From assembly GCA_047967505.1 (NCBI GenBank), contig CM106541.1: a DNA stretch of 64,000 nucleotides. The stretch is one strand, 5' to 3'. The notes below the pieces were generated by a model. It did not search any database, had not been told where the DNA came from, and saw only the letters and a list, made by a program, of their open reading frames with translations. Each line of letters opens with the position of its first letter. Within the stretch, counting starts at the first letter, position 1. Source of the stretch: Dipteris shenzhenensis (taxonomy: Eukaryota > Polypodiophyta > Polypodiopsida > Gleicheniales). This document shows, piece by piece, positions 32,046 to 42,091 of the stretch. The position numbers and the translations under genes were made by a program.

Positions 32046-32297
32046 CCAAAGAGTCTTGAGATACATCAGAGGAATAAGACAGTTTGGAAGAGAATACAAA
32101 GGAAGTCATCCAAGGTTGCATGCATACTATGACAATGACTATGCCAGAGATCATGAGACTAAGAGATCGACACAAGGATATGCATTTTTCCTTGGTCGAG
32201 GTGCAATATTATGGTTGTAAAAAAAGCAACCCACTATTTCTTTGTCTTCAACAGAAGTAGAATATAGGGCACTCACCATAGGTGCATGTGAGGCTAT
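32046..32297 (+). pseudogene. Element A RNase H, N-terminal part (cut by element E)
   Basis: RVLRYIRGIRQFGREYKG, LHAYYDNDYARDHETKRSTQ and GYAFFLGRGAILWL, then a stop and KKQPTISLSSTEVEYRALTI, GACEA up to the insertion of element E at 32298. The Y-x-D-x-D block is YDND (first catalytic D kept); the E of STEVEY is present. Confidence 0.9.
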
Positions 32298-32645
32298 TGA
32301 GAAAGTGAGGATCGTCCTCTCCTAGTCACTGAGACAACATCCTAATACAACACTAATCTAAGGAGGATGCAACCTAAGTGCAAACATGATGAAGAGAGTG
32401 CTCATGACATGTATCTCAAGTCAATTAGGTTCCAAGATAGATTAGCTTGGACTCATAAAGAGAATCTTGAGATAGTGCAAAGTGCTTGATTGATATTACT
32501 TCAAATGAACCTCCCTTTTATAGGTGAGGGTACTTACATCCATTTGCTTGCTCACATGTGGGATATCTCCTCCATGCCATGTGGCAGCTTTCCCTTTACT
32601 TATACCTTTGCTCTACAAGTGCTCATGGCACCACAACTCTCAACA
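32298..32645 (-). repeat. Element E 3' LTR
   Basis: 348 bp; plus-strand ends tgagaaagtgagg and aactctcaaca. Minus TATAAAA at 32516-32522. Confidence 0.95.
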
Positions 32646-32807
32646 CCTCCCCTTGGTGCCATGATCCTTTGGCTACTGCAAGGTGGTCAGATGTGAGTTA
32701 CATTCCATCACCTCCCCTTAGTGCATGCATTGCTACTTAAGGTGGTCAAGTGTGGCTTTTACATGTCAATACCTCCCCTGGGTGCTTTCATAGCTACTCT
32801 CAGGTGG

Positions 32808-33281
32808 TCAGGCTTGATTACAAAAATATAGGCAAGGTTGGCAAGGTTTTTGCTTTTCAATACATTCCATTGATGTCACCTTTTGGCTCATGGCTTGATG
32901 ACGATATATGTCTTCTTTGCTTGATGTAGCTTCATGCATGATGCTTTGTTCTTCCATGTGCCTTGATGCTTTGTGTGTGGATGCCATGCTTCCTGCTATG
33001 GTCATCTCATGCACTTGTGCTTTTGGCATGCTTATGACAATGATGTGTGCATTCATGCTTTGCTTTATCATTTGTTGCAAAGTTCTTACCAATTGATTTC
33101 TTTCAATATTGGCAGTGTCTAATTGCATACAATGATTCTGACTTGACAGGTGCGTAGAGCTCGAAAAGACGATCACTTTTCCTTTTTGGAGCATGTCCAA
33201 ATTCCTCCTGGATTGCAAGTTATGGCTTGTTGAAGCTTTTGTGAAGAAGAGAGTCTTTGATGATGTGGCATAGAGATTCAC
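32808..33281 (-). CDS. 157-codon frame of element E, shared with element D
   Basis: An uninterrupted minus-strand frame starting MNLYATSSKTLFF. It contains LDMLQKGKVIVFSSST, ERNQLVRTLQQMIKQSMNAH, MPKAQVHEMTIAGSMAST and HKASRHMEEQSIMHEAT, all recognisable in D at 18451-18900 (there broken by stops). No match to known gag, pol or other domain that I recognise. It lies at the 3' end of the element just inside the PPT, unlike gag. Coding status is uncertain: shared ancestry alone could explain the similarity. Confidence 0.4.
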   Translation of the reverse strand: MNLYATSSKTLFFTKASTSHNLQSRRNLDMLQKGKVIVFSSSTHLSSQNHCMQLDTANIERNQLVRTLQQMIKQSMNAHIIVISMPKAQVHEMTIAGSMASTHKASRHMEEQSIMHEATSSKEDIYRHQAMSQKVTSMECIEKQKPCQPCLYFCNQA

Positions 33282-33429
33282 ATGCTGAATTCAAACTATG
33301 CTTAACAAGAGTGCTGAGTGCTTAGGTGGCACTTTAACTAACCATGAACTTAATCTAACCATGGGTTAGTGTGGGTTGAGTTGACTAGACTTGGGTTTAC
33401 TTGACCAAGCTAAGTTACATTTAACCATA

Positions 33430-34540
33430 GCTACATCTTATCTTGCCACGTGTCTTCTCCATCTACTGCCACGTGTCTTTTTGGTAGAGAAGATGGTGAT
33501 GTAGAAGGCTTCTCCGAATCTATCATCACTGCGCACAGGCATTTGAAGGTCGTAGAAGATGAGCAGAGCCCGTTTTGGCTTGCGCATTTTGGCTTGCGCA
33601 GTTCAGAGTGAGAAGCCGTTTTGGAGCTTGGCGAGGCGGCTGTAGTTGGAGTTGAATGGAGCCTTCGTTGCTGCTGTATAAGTGCCTGAGAGCTACCTGG
33701 TAGCTGGCTGTAGGAGCTTGAAGGAGGCCGTCCATGGGCTGAGGTTTGTTGTAGCTGTGGCTCTTGAAGTGTGGTCATTGTCATCAATAGTTGCTGCAGA
33801 AGGTGTCGCAGGTCATTGAGGAAGCTCTGTTGATGAAGGTCGGGCTGCTAATGCGCTGATGGCGACTATTGGCAACGTTTGGAGAGGTCGTTGAGGTCAT
33901 AGATGGCACGCTGGGCTAGGCTAGAGCGCTGTAGAAGCTGCTTGGGAGTTGTTCGGGCTGAGCGTCGGATCTTGTGTGTGCAGGGCAGTCGACTGCAAAG
34001 TGTTGCTCGTAGGAGATGGCTTTTTTGTCACAACAGTTAAAGATTTGGAAGCTAGAGCTAGCCCGTGTGCATGGAGCCGCCAAGAGATACTGTAGGAGGT
34101 TGGTTCAATAGAGGTCGTGCTGCAGCACGTCAATGGAGAGCCATCTATGGAGGCACTTGATAGCTTGCTCTTGGAGATGGGGAGCTGCAGAGTTTGTTGC
34201 TCATTGGAAGGAGCGTTGTCTTGCTTGTTGAAAGGAGCGCTATCACTCAGACTAAAATCCCTCACCTCTCTATCTCTCTCTCTCAGCACAAAGAGTGGAC
34301 TCACAAGAGCTCTCTCTTTTTCACAATGGAACTCTCACAAAACAATTGAACGGAAATCTTCAACTCTCATGGATGGAATTCTTTCACAAGAAGAATGAAT
34401 CTAGATCTCTCTCACTACTCAAGAAACACTCTAAAGAACTCTCTAGATCTAAAACTAATCTTACATTCTGAAACTAATCTAGGAATGGGAGCAATCCTAG
34501 TGAACTACTAATGAGCTAAACTAGGAGAGCTAAACCTATG
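33430..34540 (-). other. Element E central cargo region
   Basis: GC-richer interior unlike the corresponding part of D. Minus frames of 118 codons (33787-33431) and 127 codons (34304-33921) are Ser/Gln/Pro-rich without recognisable motifs. Leader side (34304-34540) is CT-rich (ctctctatctctctctctc). Could be captured DNA or ordinary non-coding interior. Confidence 0.35.
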
Positions 34541-34551
34541 CTTTGATACCA

Positions 34552-34899
34552 TGAGAAAGTGAGGATCGTACTCTCCTAGTCACTGAGACAACATCCTAAT
34601 ACAACACTAATCTAAGGAGGATGCAACCTAAGTGCAAACATGATGAAGAGAGTGCTCATGACATGTATCTCAAGTCAATTAGGTTCCAAGATAGATTAGC
34701 TTGGACTCATAAAGAGAATCTTGAGATAGTGCAACGTGCTTGATTGATATTACTTCAAATGAACCTCCCTTTTATAGGTGAGGGTACTTACATCCATTTA
34801 CTTGCTCACATGTGGGATATCTCCTCCATGCCATGTGGCAGCTTTCCCTTTACTCATACCTTTGCTCTACAAGTGCTCATGGCACCACAACTCTCAACA
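34552..34899 (-). repeat. Element E 5' LTR
   Basis: 348 bp, differs from the 3' LTR by only a few bases by eye. Adjacent primer-site complement gctttgatacca (34540-34551). Minus TATAAAA at 34770-34776. Confidence 0.95.
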
Positions 34900-34904
34900 G
34901 CTAT

Positions 34905-35218
34905 ATGGCTCAAAAGATGATTGTCAGAAATAGATTACTTTGATGAATCAAAGCCAACAACAATATACTATGATAATCAATCGGCTCAAGCATTGGCCAA
35001 GAATCCAGTATATCACTCTAGGACAACACACATTGATGTAAGAGAGCACTTCATCAGAGAAAGAGTGTTTACTTCATGGCATCATATGACAGCATTGTGA
35101 TAGCAAAGAGAATATTGTAGACATCTTTATCAAACCACTTGGCAAAGACATTTTTGAGAAGCACCGACAAGCTCTTGTTGAGATGCAGAGCAAGGACATT
35201 CCCATTAAAGGGGTGTGA
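34905..35218 (+). pseudogene. Element A RNase H, C-terminal part
   Basis: Continues after element E: AIWLKR, a stop, then [20 protein letters not shown] and [17 protein letters not shown], followed by a frameshift and ENIVDIFIKPLGKDIFEKH-like residues. Contains the Y-D-N-Q block with the last catalytic Asp. Ends before the 3' untranslated stretch at 35219-35306, which carries a PPT (TTGAGGGAAGG at 35296-35306). Confidence 0.88.
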
Positions 35219-35306
35219 TGGAATGCAATGCTCAGTCCTTCTTTGATTTCCCATAATCATCATCTTGAGGGAATGCCTACTTCATGATGTTGACCTTGAG
35301 GGAAGG

Positions 35307-35529
35307 TGTTGATGAGAAACCATCTCAACATCATGTGTTCGATATTGTGCATAGCACTAACACATAGAGTGCTATAAAGGAAAGGTTTAGATATCCCAAC
35401 CCTAACCCTAAAAGGGTTTATATGTATTCTAGATTTTCAACTAAATCTAGTGTACATTTAGTCATTTGTGGTGTGCTCTCTAGATGTGCCCTCTCTCCTC
35501 TTCTCCTCTCCCCTCCTCGTATTTTCTCA
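35307..35529 (+). repeat. Element A 3' LTR
   Basis: TGTTGATGAGAAACC to GTATTTTCTCA, 223 bp, followed by the TSD gaact. It has only two CCCTAA units (against four in the 5' LTR) before its TATA-like tatatg. Clearly diverged from the 5' LTR. Confidence 0.95.
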
Positions 35530-35534
35530 GAACT

Positions 35535-36189
35535 CACATCAGAAGGTGTAACATGCCAAAAATAGGCTATGGTAGATGGTTGAGCAAGCAATTACCTCAT
35601 CTCCTAGGAAACATTTAGAACATCTTGACCAGGTACTCCAAGTTTGTGATTTTGAAATCCAATCCATAGGAGGTACCTCAACTAAGGTTATTGGTTCTTC
35701 AATGTTGAATGTTTCCATGGTACGTTGTGACTTGCAAGTTTTTGGTAACTCCTACAGGTACCTTAATGGAAGCCATGATTCTTGGTAAAATATGGATCCA
35801 AGACACTCACAAAGGATTGTTTGGTGATGAATCAACCACTAATCACTATCAAAATCGGCCCAGCATTCAAGCATTGACATCAACATCCACTTCCACCTCA
35901 CAACATCTACAAGAGCCTTAGCAGTGAAGAAGACAAAGAAGAAAAGCACCCAAGCAACTGTGGGTTTGAAAGGATCAACTAGAGACCCAAGGGTTCTTTG
36001 AAGGTGAATCATACATTTGGGTTGTGATGGGACCTCAACCTCAAAAGCCACCCAATCATGTAAACAACAAGCCTTGACATCGAAGAACAAAATGAAGCCA
36101 TCCAACAAGGAAGGTACAATACCGTTGGGTTCCCACAAGACTACTAGAGGCCCAAGGATATTACCTTGGAAACACTTATAATCACACAC
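35535..36189 (+). other. Host side of the element A insertion; no clear gene
   Basis: This should be the continuation of the gypsy-like DNA that precedes element A. A 70-codon frame (35576-35788) reads VEQAITSSPRKHLEHLDQVL..VCDFEIQSIGGTSTKVIGSS without a known motif. The rest is stop-rich. Confidence 0.35.
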
Positions 36190-36559
36190 AAAGATCATCC
36201 TCTACATCCTATTGATTAGCGACACAAGAACCTACCTCAAAAGGAGAGAGAGTAACACAAACCTACCCAACCACTAGTTTATCAAAATGCCATTGAATTC
36301 ACTATATCATCTTCAAGGCAAACGGCAGTTATAGAAGAACCAATCTCGAAAAAAGAGATAGTAACACAAGAACCTATAGTTAAAAGAATACAATCTACTT
36401 TGGAAGGTACACAAGAACCTTCCTTAGTGGTAGAATATAACTATAAAGTCATCTTCACCAATTATGCTTCTATAACTACCATCATGGCGACAAAAGAGTC
36501 AGTGTACTTTGAGGATTGTACTTTGAGGATGTAGTTGAAAAGCCAAAATGACAAACTAC

Positions 36560-37230
36560 CATGAATGAAGAGATGGAAACTTTATATAAAATAACACTTG
36601 GAATTTATGTGGCCTTCCACTAGGAAAGAAGGCCATTACAAAGAAATGGGTTTACAAAGTAAAGTACAATCTAGATGGAAGCATTGAAAGATACAAAGCT
36701 AGGCTACATTGCAAAAGGTTTTAGACAACAATATGGTTAGGATTATGATGAGACTTATGATTCATTAATAAAGATGGATTATGATGAGACTTAATGAGAC
36801 TTATGATCCATTAGTAAAGATGGATTCCATAAGAATTTTTATAGCATTAGCCACACTCAACAAATGGAATGTGTACTAGCTAGATGTCAAAAAATCTTTT
36901 TTCAATGGTTACATGTAGCAACCAATAGGGTATGTTGAACCAAGAAAACAGCATCAGGGTTTCCATCTCAAGAAAAGTCTCTACGGCTTAAAGCAAGCAC
37001 CCAAAAGTTGGTATAGTAGAATCGACAAGTATTTTGCTAATCTATGATATAACAAATCCAATGCAGATCATACTCTCTACTACAAAGTTCAAGTGGAAGA
37101 CATTATTATTGCATTTTTGTATGTAGATGATTTGGTTATGACAATAAGCTCTCATAGCTTCATCAATAATCTAAAATAAGACTTATCTATAGAGTTGAAA
37201 GATCTTGGACTTATGCACTATTGCCTTGGC
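36560..37230 (+). pseudogene. Family-A reverse transcriptase remnant
   Basis: Stop-rich but in order: KAITKKWVYKVKYNLDGSIE (36629-36690), RYKARL, a locally duplicated DETYDPLVKMD-like stretch at about 36745-36830, NKWNVY.LDVKKSFFNGY, QPIGYVEPRKQHQ, LKKSLYGLKQAPKSWYSRID, LYYKVQVEDIIIAFLYVDDL (YVDD intact) and KDLGLMHYCLG. It keeps the N-terminal RT blocks that the main A copy has lost. Confidence 0.88.
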
Positions 37231-37260
37231 CCACTTCATGATGTTGATCTTGAGGGAAGG

Positions 37261-37477
37261 TGTTGAGAATTCATCTCAACATCATGTGTTTATATGTGCA
37301 TAGCACTAATACATAGAGTGCAAGGGTTGGAAACCCTAAATTTAACCTAAAGGGGCTTGTATATATTCATTCTTTTCAACTAATACTAGTGTACAATTAG
37401 TCATTTATGGTGTGCTCTCTAGCTGTGCCCTCTCTCCTCATCTCCAGTCTTCTCCTATCCCTCTCAATATTTGTTCA
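37261..37477 (+). repeat. Family-A LTR (3' LTR of second fragment)
   Basis: TGTTGAGAATTC to ATATTTGTTCA, 217 bp. The telobox run has degenerated to gaaaccctaaatttaaccta. Confidence 0.88.
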
Positions 37478-37485
37478 TTCTCCTC

Positions 37486-38650
37486 CAAAAAGAAATGGCA
37501 AAAATTTCAAGAAGAAGGAAATAAGATGTTACAAGTGCAAGAAATCCAAGCATATAATGATTGACTATCCAAAAAGAAAGAAGACCCCAATGGAAAAATT
37601 ACACATGATCAATGATAATGTAGCCAAGGAAGAGAGTGACATGATGTAATTCCACTCAAAAAGTGAAGGTAAGTATAGTTTTCATGCTCTTTTGAAGAGG
37701 AAAGGTATTATTGATTGTGATAAAGAAGTTGTTATTATGCATGATGATGGTATCACACATGACTTTATCTTAGAAAGATCTTTGTCAAAGTTAAATCTAG
37801 AGTCATCCCCTTCTCACTAGACAATTATAGCTGCTTTCAATAATCCCTATAAAGATAGGCGAGCCTTCCAAGTAGCATCTCTTCATGTAGTGAATATCAT
37901 CTTGGGAATGCCCTAGTGGCATTAATATAATCTTAAGATAGATTACAACTCCCAGCAGATGTGGATTGAGAAGGATAAATAAGAAATATGATTAAAGATT
38001 TTTATGAAATTGAAATAAGTCATTTACTCAATCACACATGAGACACGAGAGCAATTAGAAAATGTGAGAAAACCTATTTAATTTTGGTGAATGCAGTAAT
38101 GGCTATCAAGCCAAATGCTAATCTTATTCATCAAAAAATGATGTCTTAGTTTTTTCTATTGTTTTCTAGAAAATTTACCACCTAGATTACCATGTTCTAG
38201 ACCTAAAGATCACAAGATAGAAATCCTACTCGGTAATACTCCACCTTGAAAGGCCTCATATAGGGTCAATCAAATAGAACAAAAAGAAATCCAAAGACAA
38301 GTGAAGGAATTAATACAAAGAGGATTGATAAGAACCTATAACTCTCCTTATGGAGGACTTATCTTATTAGTGAAAAAGAAAAATGGAACCTATCATATGA
38401 ACATTGAATACCATGCACTAAACAAATCATTGTAAAAACAAGTATCGAATCCCTAGGATTGATGATCTTACGGACAAACTGAAAGGAACCAAGGTCTTTA
38501 GTAATATCGATCTTAAATCTAGTTATCATCAAGCTCATGTGGTAGAAGAAGACATATACAAGACTACCTTTTGAATTCAAATGGAGCATCTTGAATTCTT
38601 AGTTATGCCTTTTGAGCTAACTAATGCTCCACCTACTTTTAGTCATTTTT
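37486..38650 (+). pseudogene. Ty3/gypsy (chromovirus-like) gag-pro-RT fragment
   Basis: Starts in the gag tail with a zinc knuckle, CYKCKKSKHIMIDY, where the last Cys is Tyr. A protease-like region follows (LLKRKGIIDCDKEVVIMHDD). About 38170 reads LPPRLPCSRPKDHKIEILLG, then [57 protein letters not shown] and MPFELTNAPPTFS, the successive RT blocks of chromovirus-type gypsy. It breaks off at 38650 before the YVDD block. Multiple stops and frameshifts. Confidence 0.85.
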
Positions 38651-38865
38651 CTCAAACACCAAGATTGTGTAGTGGTATTTCCCTTACTCTCCCTCCCCCC
38701 AAATACATTACATTACAAAATTTTCAATGCACTAAATAGTTCTCTACATATACCATTTGATCAAACAATCATTAAACATATAATGCCACAAAAGGATCAA
38801 CAACCATTAGCTTACATTTTGATAAAAAGGTTTAAAAACCCACCATAGTTAACAAAATATTAAAC

Positions 38866-38900
<35 letters not shown>

Positions 38901-39233
38901 CTCCAAAACAAAATAAAATTAAAAAAATAATTTAAAAGTTTTTTTAAAAGTAATTTTTTGAATTTTTTAAAAATAGAATATGCATATATTTTAGCCCAAG
39001 ACCACAAAGGTTTCCAAATTTGCATTCACACATACATAAATCCAAATGCATATATGCTTGAAGAAAATCACACAAATCCAAATGATAACTAAAAATAGTA
39101 TTTAAAACATTTAAAAGATGGAAGACCTTTCCGTCTCCCTCTCCACCTCCCCCTCTCTAACTCCAATGCCTCCCCCCAAAAAAGAAGAAAAATAGTACTT
39201 AAATTTTTATTTGAAAAACCATTATGTTAGAAA
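38651..39233. other. AT-rich non-coding stretch with a (CT)n run
   Basis: No coding signal. A (CT)n microsatellite of about 15 repeats lies at 38868-38899. Confidence 0.7.
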
Positions 39234-39234
39234 C

Positions 39235-39296
<62 letters not shown>

Positions 39297-39400
39297 TGTA
39301 TATATATATATATATACATATATGTATATATATGTATGTATGTATGTATGTATATATATATATTGTGTGTGTGTGTGTGTGTGTATAGAGAGAAGTATAT
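39234..39400. repeat. Compound microsatellite (CT)n-(TA)n-(TATG)n-(TG)n
   Basis: (CT)n 39236-39259, (TA)n with interruptions to about 39330, (TATG)n 39331-39352, (TA)n, then (TG)n 39364-39384. Flanked to about 39590 by very AT-rich sequence. The plus frame across it is an artefact of the repeats. Confidence 0.95.
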
Positions 39401-39599
39401 ATGTATATATCTATTATATATTGAACAACGTATAATATAGAATATAATATATATGATGATATATGTAATGTTATATTATATTTATATTTAGATATATGTA
39501 TTTTAAGTAATATATTATAACATATGTTATATTATATTTTATATTATACAAGTATTACATAATATATAATATATAATAATATATACACTACAGTTGGTT

Positions 39600-40145
39600 C
39601 TCATTGCATTGTAGTGTGCCCGTCCTATGTGCTTTGCCACGTGGCCAACTCCCAAGCACTCTCCACCATGTGGCGAGTTGCCGCAGTATGTAAAGGAGGT
39701 GTGAAGCCTCTAATTTTGTTGTCCATCGCCGTTGGCGGGAGTCGCACTCCTGGGCCAGTGCAGTGCTATGTGGCAACTAGCTTTCCCCCCCCAAACCTCA
39801 TGATATGATCAATGGTTCTAAATCCTCCCACCGCACATGTGAACTCACCATCTATGGCCACATGTCTGACGCCCTATGCCCACGTGCACCACCACGTAAG
39901 ATCCGTTGTGTTAGTGTGTGCCATGCCCCACGTGCCATGTTTTGCTATGCACCTCTACCCTTGCGTCACCATGTGGCCTCCAGAGTCCATGCCCTTGCAT
40001 CATGTGTGCACCACTAACTATGGGTCTACTCCTACCATGTGGCATAATCTCATGCTTCGCTCCATCGAACCTCCTTCAAGCTCCTCCGAGCCTCCCACAA
40101 ACTTCCCACCACCAAATCTCTCCATGTAAAACCTCTCTTTAAAGA
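39600..40145. other. Sequence rich in CACGTG/CATGTGG-like motifs; no gene recognised
   Basis: GC-richer stretch with repeated ccatgtgg/cacgtg words and C-rich ends (ccccccccaaacc near 39785). Frames up to 105 codons exist on the plus strand in overlapping phases, with no motif and no sign of selection. Confidence 0.4.
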
Positions 40146-40149
40146 ATAG

Positions 40150-40940
40150 TATAGATGTCTAGGAGATGCTCCCTCATTTCATTGACTGCTTCTACTCACA
40201 CTGGGTAGCATGTTATCAAATATTCCACATTCTATGGATGTCTGCAAATTCGCATCTCTAACATTATCAACCATATACACACCCACACTTTCTATCTTGG
40301 TCACCCCGTTCACATACACACCCACATGTTCTATCTTGGTCACACCGTACTCGGTCCTATTGGCACTTTCCATTTCAGTAAAATGCGAAATTGCCACAAT
40401 TCTATGACTTAAAGGACCTTGGAGAGAGTTGCTTGGAGGCCATGGACCTCATTGTGGTATGCATTTTTTGTCGACTCTTTAGAGAGAATATCTAAATACA
40501 TAAGAACTATGCTAGTAGTTGCCTTTCTCCCTAAATTCTCTACCATGCCTACTATGTTACCCACATGAATCACTAATCCATCGATGACCATCTTTAAAGC
40601 TAGTAACCAACCAACCTCTAGCTTAGTAGCTAGGATGATACCTAGCTGTTGAGCTAGTTGCCTGCTAGCCACCATTGATTCAATAGCTAGTTTCCTCACT
40701 TTTGTGCTAGCTATTGGAAACTAGTACTAAGCAGCCTTGCTATTGCCTTTATCATAAGAAATCTCACCTCTAGCCACCAATAACCTCTTCTCTACTCAAG
40801 ATAGCATGATCCATGCCTCCATGTCACTAGGTCTCACTCTTACCTCAAGAGCCACAGTCTACTGCCATGCTAGATTCATCTACCTCTACCCCATGCCAGT
40901 TGGTCTACCTATATGTCTCTCCACATTTTGAGGTCACTCT
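40150..40940 (-). pseudogene. Unidentified protein-like region, decayed
   Basis: A 96-codon minus frame (40699-40409) with GWLLALKMVIDGLVIHVGNI and MYLDILSKESTKNAYHN extends upstream in the same phase through TVALEVRVRPSDMEAWIMLS and VEKRLLVARGEISYDKGNSK with a few TAG/TAA. After a frameshift near 40400 it continues downstream as a 72-codon frame with a duplicated 12-residue unit, GVTKIEHVGVYV / GVTKIESVGVYM. Most stops sit where Trp (TGG) would fit. I do not recognise the family; a gag-like origin cannot be excluded. Confidence 0.4.
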
Positions 40941-41089
40941 ATAGTCAAATTTGCCTCATCATTATATTTCTCCTCTAGCCACACACTTTCTTAGGCTAGC
41001 TCCTATAGCCTCTTGTTCCAAGTTTTCCAAATTCGCACCACGATGCCACCTCAAATCCTACATTACCTCCAACAATTTACCACTTTATA

Positions 41090-41215
41090 GCAAGCTAGAT
41101 GATAATACTTCTGGCAAGTGGAAATTCAAGATGGTGAACATCTTCGAGGTAAAGAAGTTGTGGAACATTACCAAAGAGACTAAGAACTTCAAGAGACTTA
41201 ATAGCGGAAGTGAGA
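41090..41215 (+). pseudogene. Copia gag N-terminal scrap
   Basis: YSKLDDNTSGKWKFKMVN..IFEVKKLWNIT matches the start of copia gag (L-D-x-N-x-x-x-W-K-F-K-M). It lies just before the family-B insertion at 41297, so it is probably the insertion target. A (GA)n run follows at 41212-41238. Confidence 0.6.
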
Positions 41216-41296
41216 GAGGGAGAGAGAGAGAGAGGAGTGCACATGATATAGCTACATGTACACTAATTTATATTGAACATGAACATGATGAGGTAC

Positions 41297-41654
41297 TGTG
41301 AAGAGAGTGGGAGAGAAGTAAGGAGTCTCACTTGTAGCTTTCTCACATACACAATGGGGGAATACACACAAAGGTGGAGGCTGAAATCAGTTTTTCTCTT
41401 CTTAGTTGTGAAAGCCAAAAGAACTCCCTCTAAGTACAAAAGGAATAGATGAACCCTATATGTGGGTCTCAAACCAAACTCAGCTAACCTAGGTGGGATA
41501 CTAACTGAGCCACTAACTAGAGTACATAAAGATAGCTGTTATCCAGCTATTATTCATGGGCGGAGTACCCACTGCATCTGTAGCTAACAAGTCAGTGACA
41601 TAAATGCACAATGGTCACCCTGGCATATCACGAGTGGAGCTCGATATCTCAACA
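41297..41654 (-). repeat. B2 3' LTR
   Basis: 358 bp, tgtgaagagagtggg to gatatctcaaca on the plus strand. Followed by the PPT complement (ctccccccggagctc). Confidence 0.95.
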
Positions 41655-41704
41655 CTCCCCCCGGAGCTCAATCCTAATTCTTGCACACCAAGCAAGTCTC
41701 TGAA

Positions 41705-41984
41705 CCATAGATGTTTTTATCGAAGATATACTGATATAATAATATAAAATCTTGGCGAAAGTTTATTGAGGCAATTTTTTTAGTTTCACAATATAACATA
41801 GTATGCTATTATATATTTTCTTTTCAATTTTGAAAGTAAAAGATGCAAATTCTCACGAAACTTCATTTTTTTTTGTATAAAAGTTTCAAATCCTGGCATT
41901 TATTTTTATTAGGGCATACAAGCTTTCAACACCAATATAAAAGTCTCGTTTCTTAACGAAACTAGCATGAAAAAGTCATCCATG
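41705..41984. mobile_element. 280-bp AT-rich MITE-like insertion in B2
   Basis: Absent from element B at the matching place (15858). Flanked by the 7-bp direct repeat ctctgaa (41698-41704; 41985-41991). Ends resemble imperfect inverted repeats: ccatagatgtttttat against the reverse complement catggatgactttttc. No coding capacity. Superfamily not decided from this copy alone. Confidence 0.7.
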
Positions 41985-41991
41985 CTCTGAA

Positions 41992-42091
41992 GTTGCGCAG
42001 CTTCTCTACACCGAATGCCTTCGTGAATATGTCAGCTACCTGATCCTCTGTGCAAATGTATCTGAACCCCAGTCTCATAAAATATTCCATA
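41992..42091 (-). pseudogene. B2 RNase H remnant around a deletion
   Basis: Compared with element B, the stretch from ctgatcctctgtgc (42052) jumps straight to aatgtatctgaacccc. It omits the sequence corresponding to about 15920-16285, roughly 370 bp of RNase H. A 'tgca' microhomology lies at the join. The C-terminal TKAFGVEKL-like end remains. Confidence 0.85.

Larger units (their letters stand above)
32298..34899 (-). mobile_element. Non-autonomous LTR element E (2.6 kb) in element A RNase H
   Basis: Two 348-bp LTRs (32298-32645; 34552-34899), TSD gctat (32293-32297; 34900-34904). Removing it restores GACEAIWLKR of the host RNase H. Minus orientation: primer site TGGTATCAAAGC next to 34552, PPT GGCACCAAGGGGAGG next to 32645. 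No gag or pol. Same PPT-proximal sequence as element D (ctccccttggtgccat.atcc, ttggctactgcaaggtggtc), so D and E are one family with different middle parts. Confidence 0.95.
12326..35529 (+). mobile_element. Family-A Ty1/copia retrotransposon carrying nested elements B, C, D and E
   Basis: 5' LTR 12326-12559 and 3' LTR 35307-35529 are flanked by the same 5-bp duplication gaact (12321-12325 and 35530-35534). Removing nested B (13,997 bp), E (2,602 bp) and their TSDs leaves about 6.6 kb. The order is gag, protease, integrase, RT and RNase H, the Ty1/copia order with integrase before RT. LTRs differ at many positions, so insertion is old. Integrase, protease and RT catalytic residues are mutated and a piece between integrase and RT is deleted, so it is not autonomous. 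Its 5' LTR is also the last LTR of the tandem array. Confidence 0.92.
36190..37477 (+). mobile_element. Second family-A copia fragment (linker, RT, 3' LTR)
   Basis: Linker between integrase and RT (EEPISKKEIVTQEPIVKR), a decayed RT (36560-37230) and then, after a deletion removing the RT end and all RNase H, a PPT (TTGAGGGAAGG, 37250-37260) and 3' LTR. The 5' half is missing. Confidence 0.88.

Noticed and set aside
39211-39435. 74-codon frame over the compound microsatellite
   Set aside because: Translates simple repeats (IYIYI, CVCVC); no coding value.
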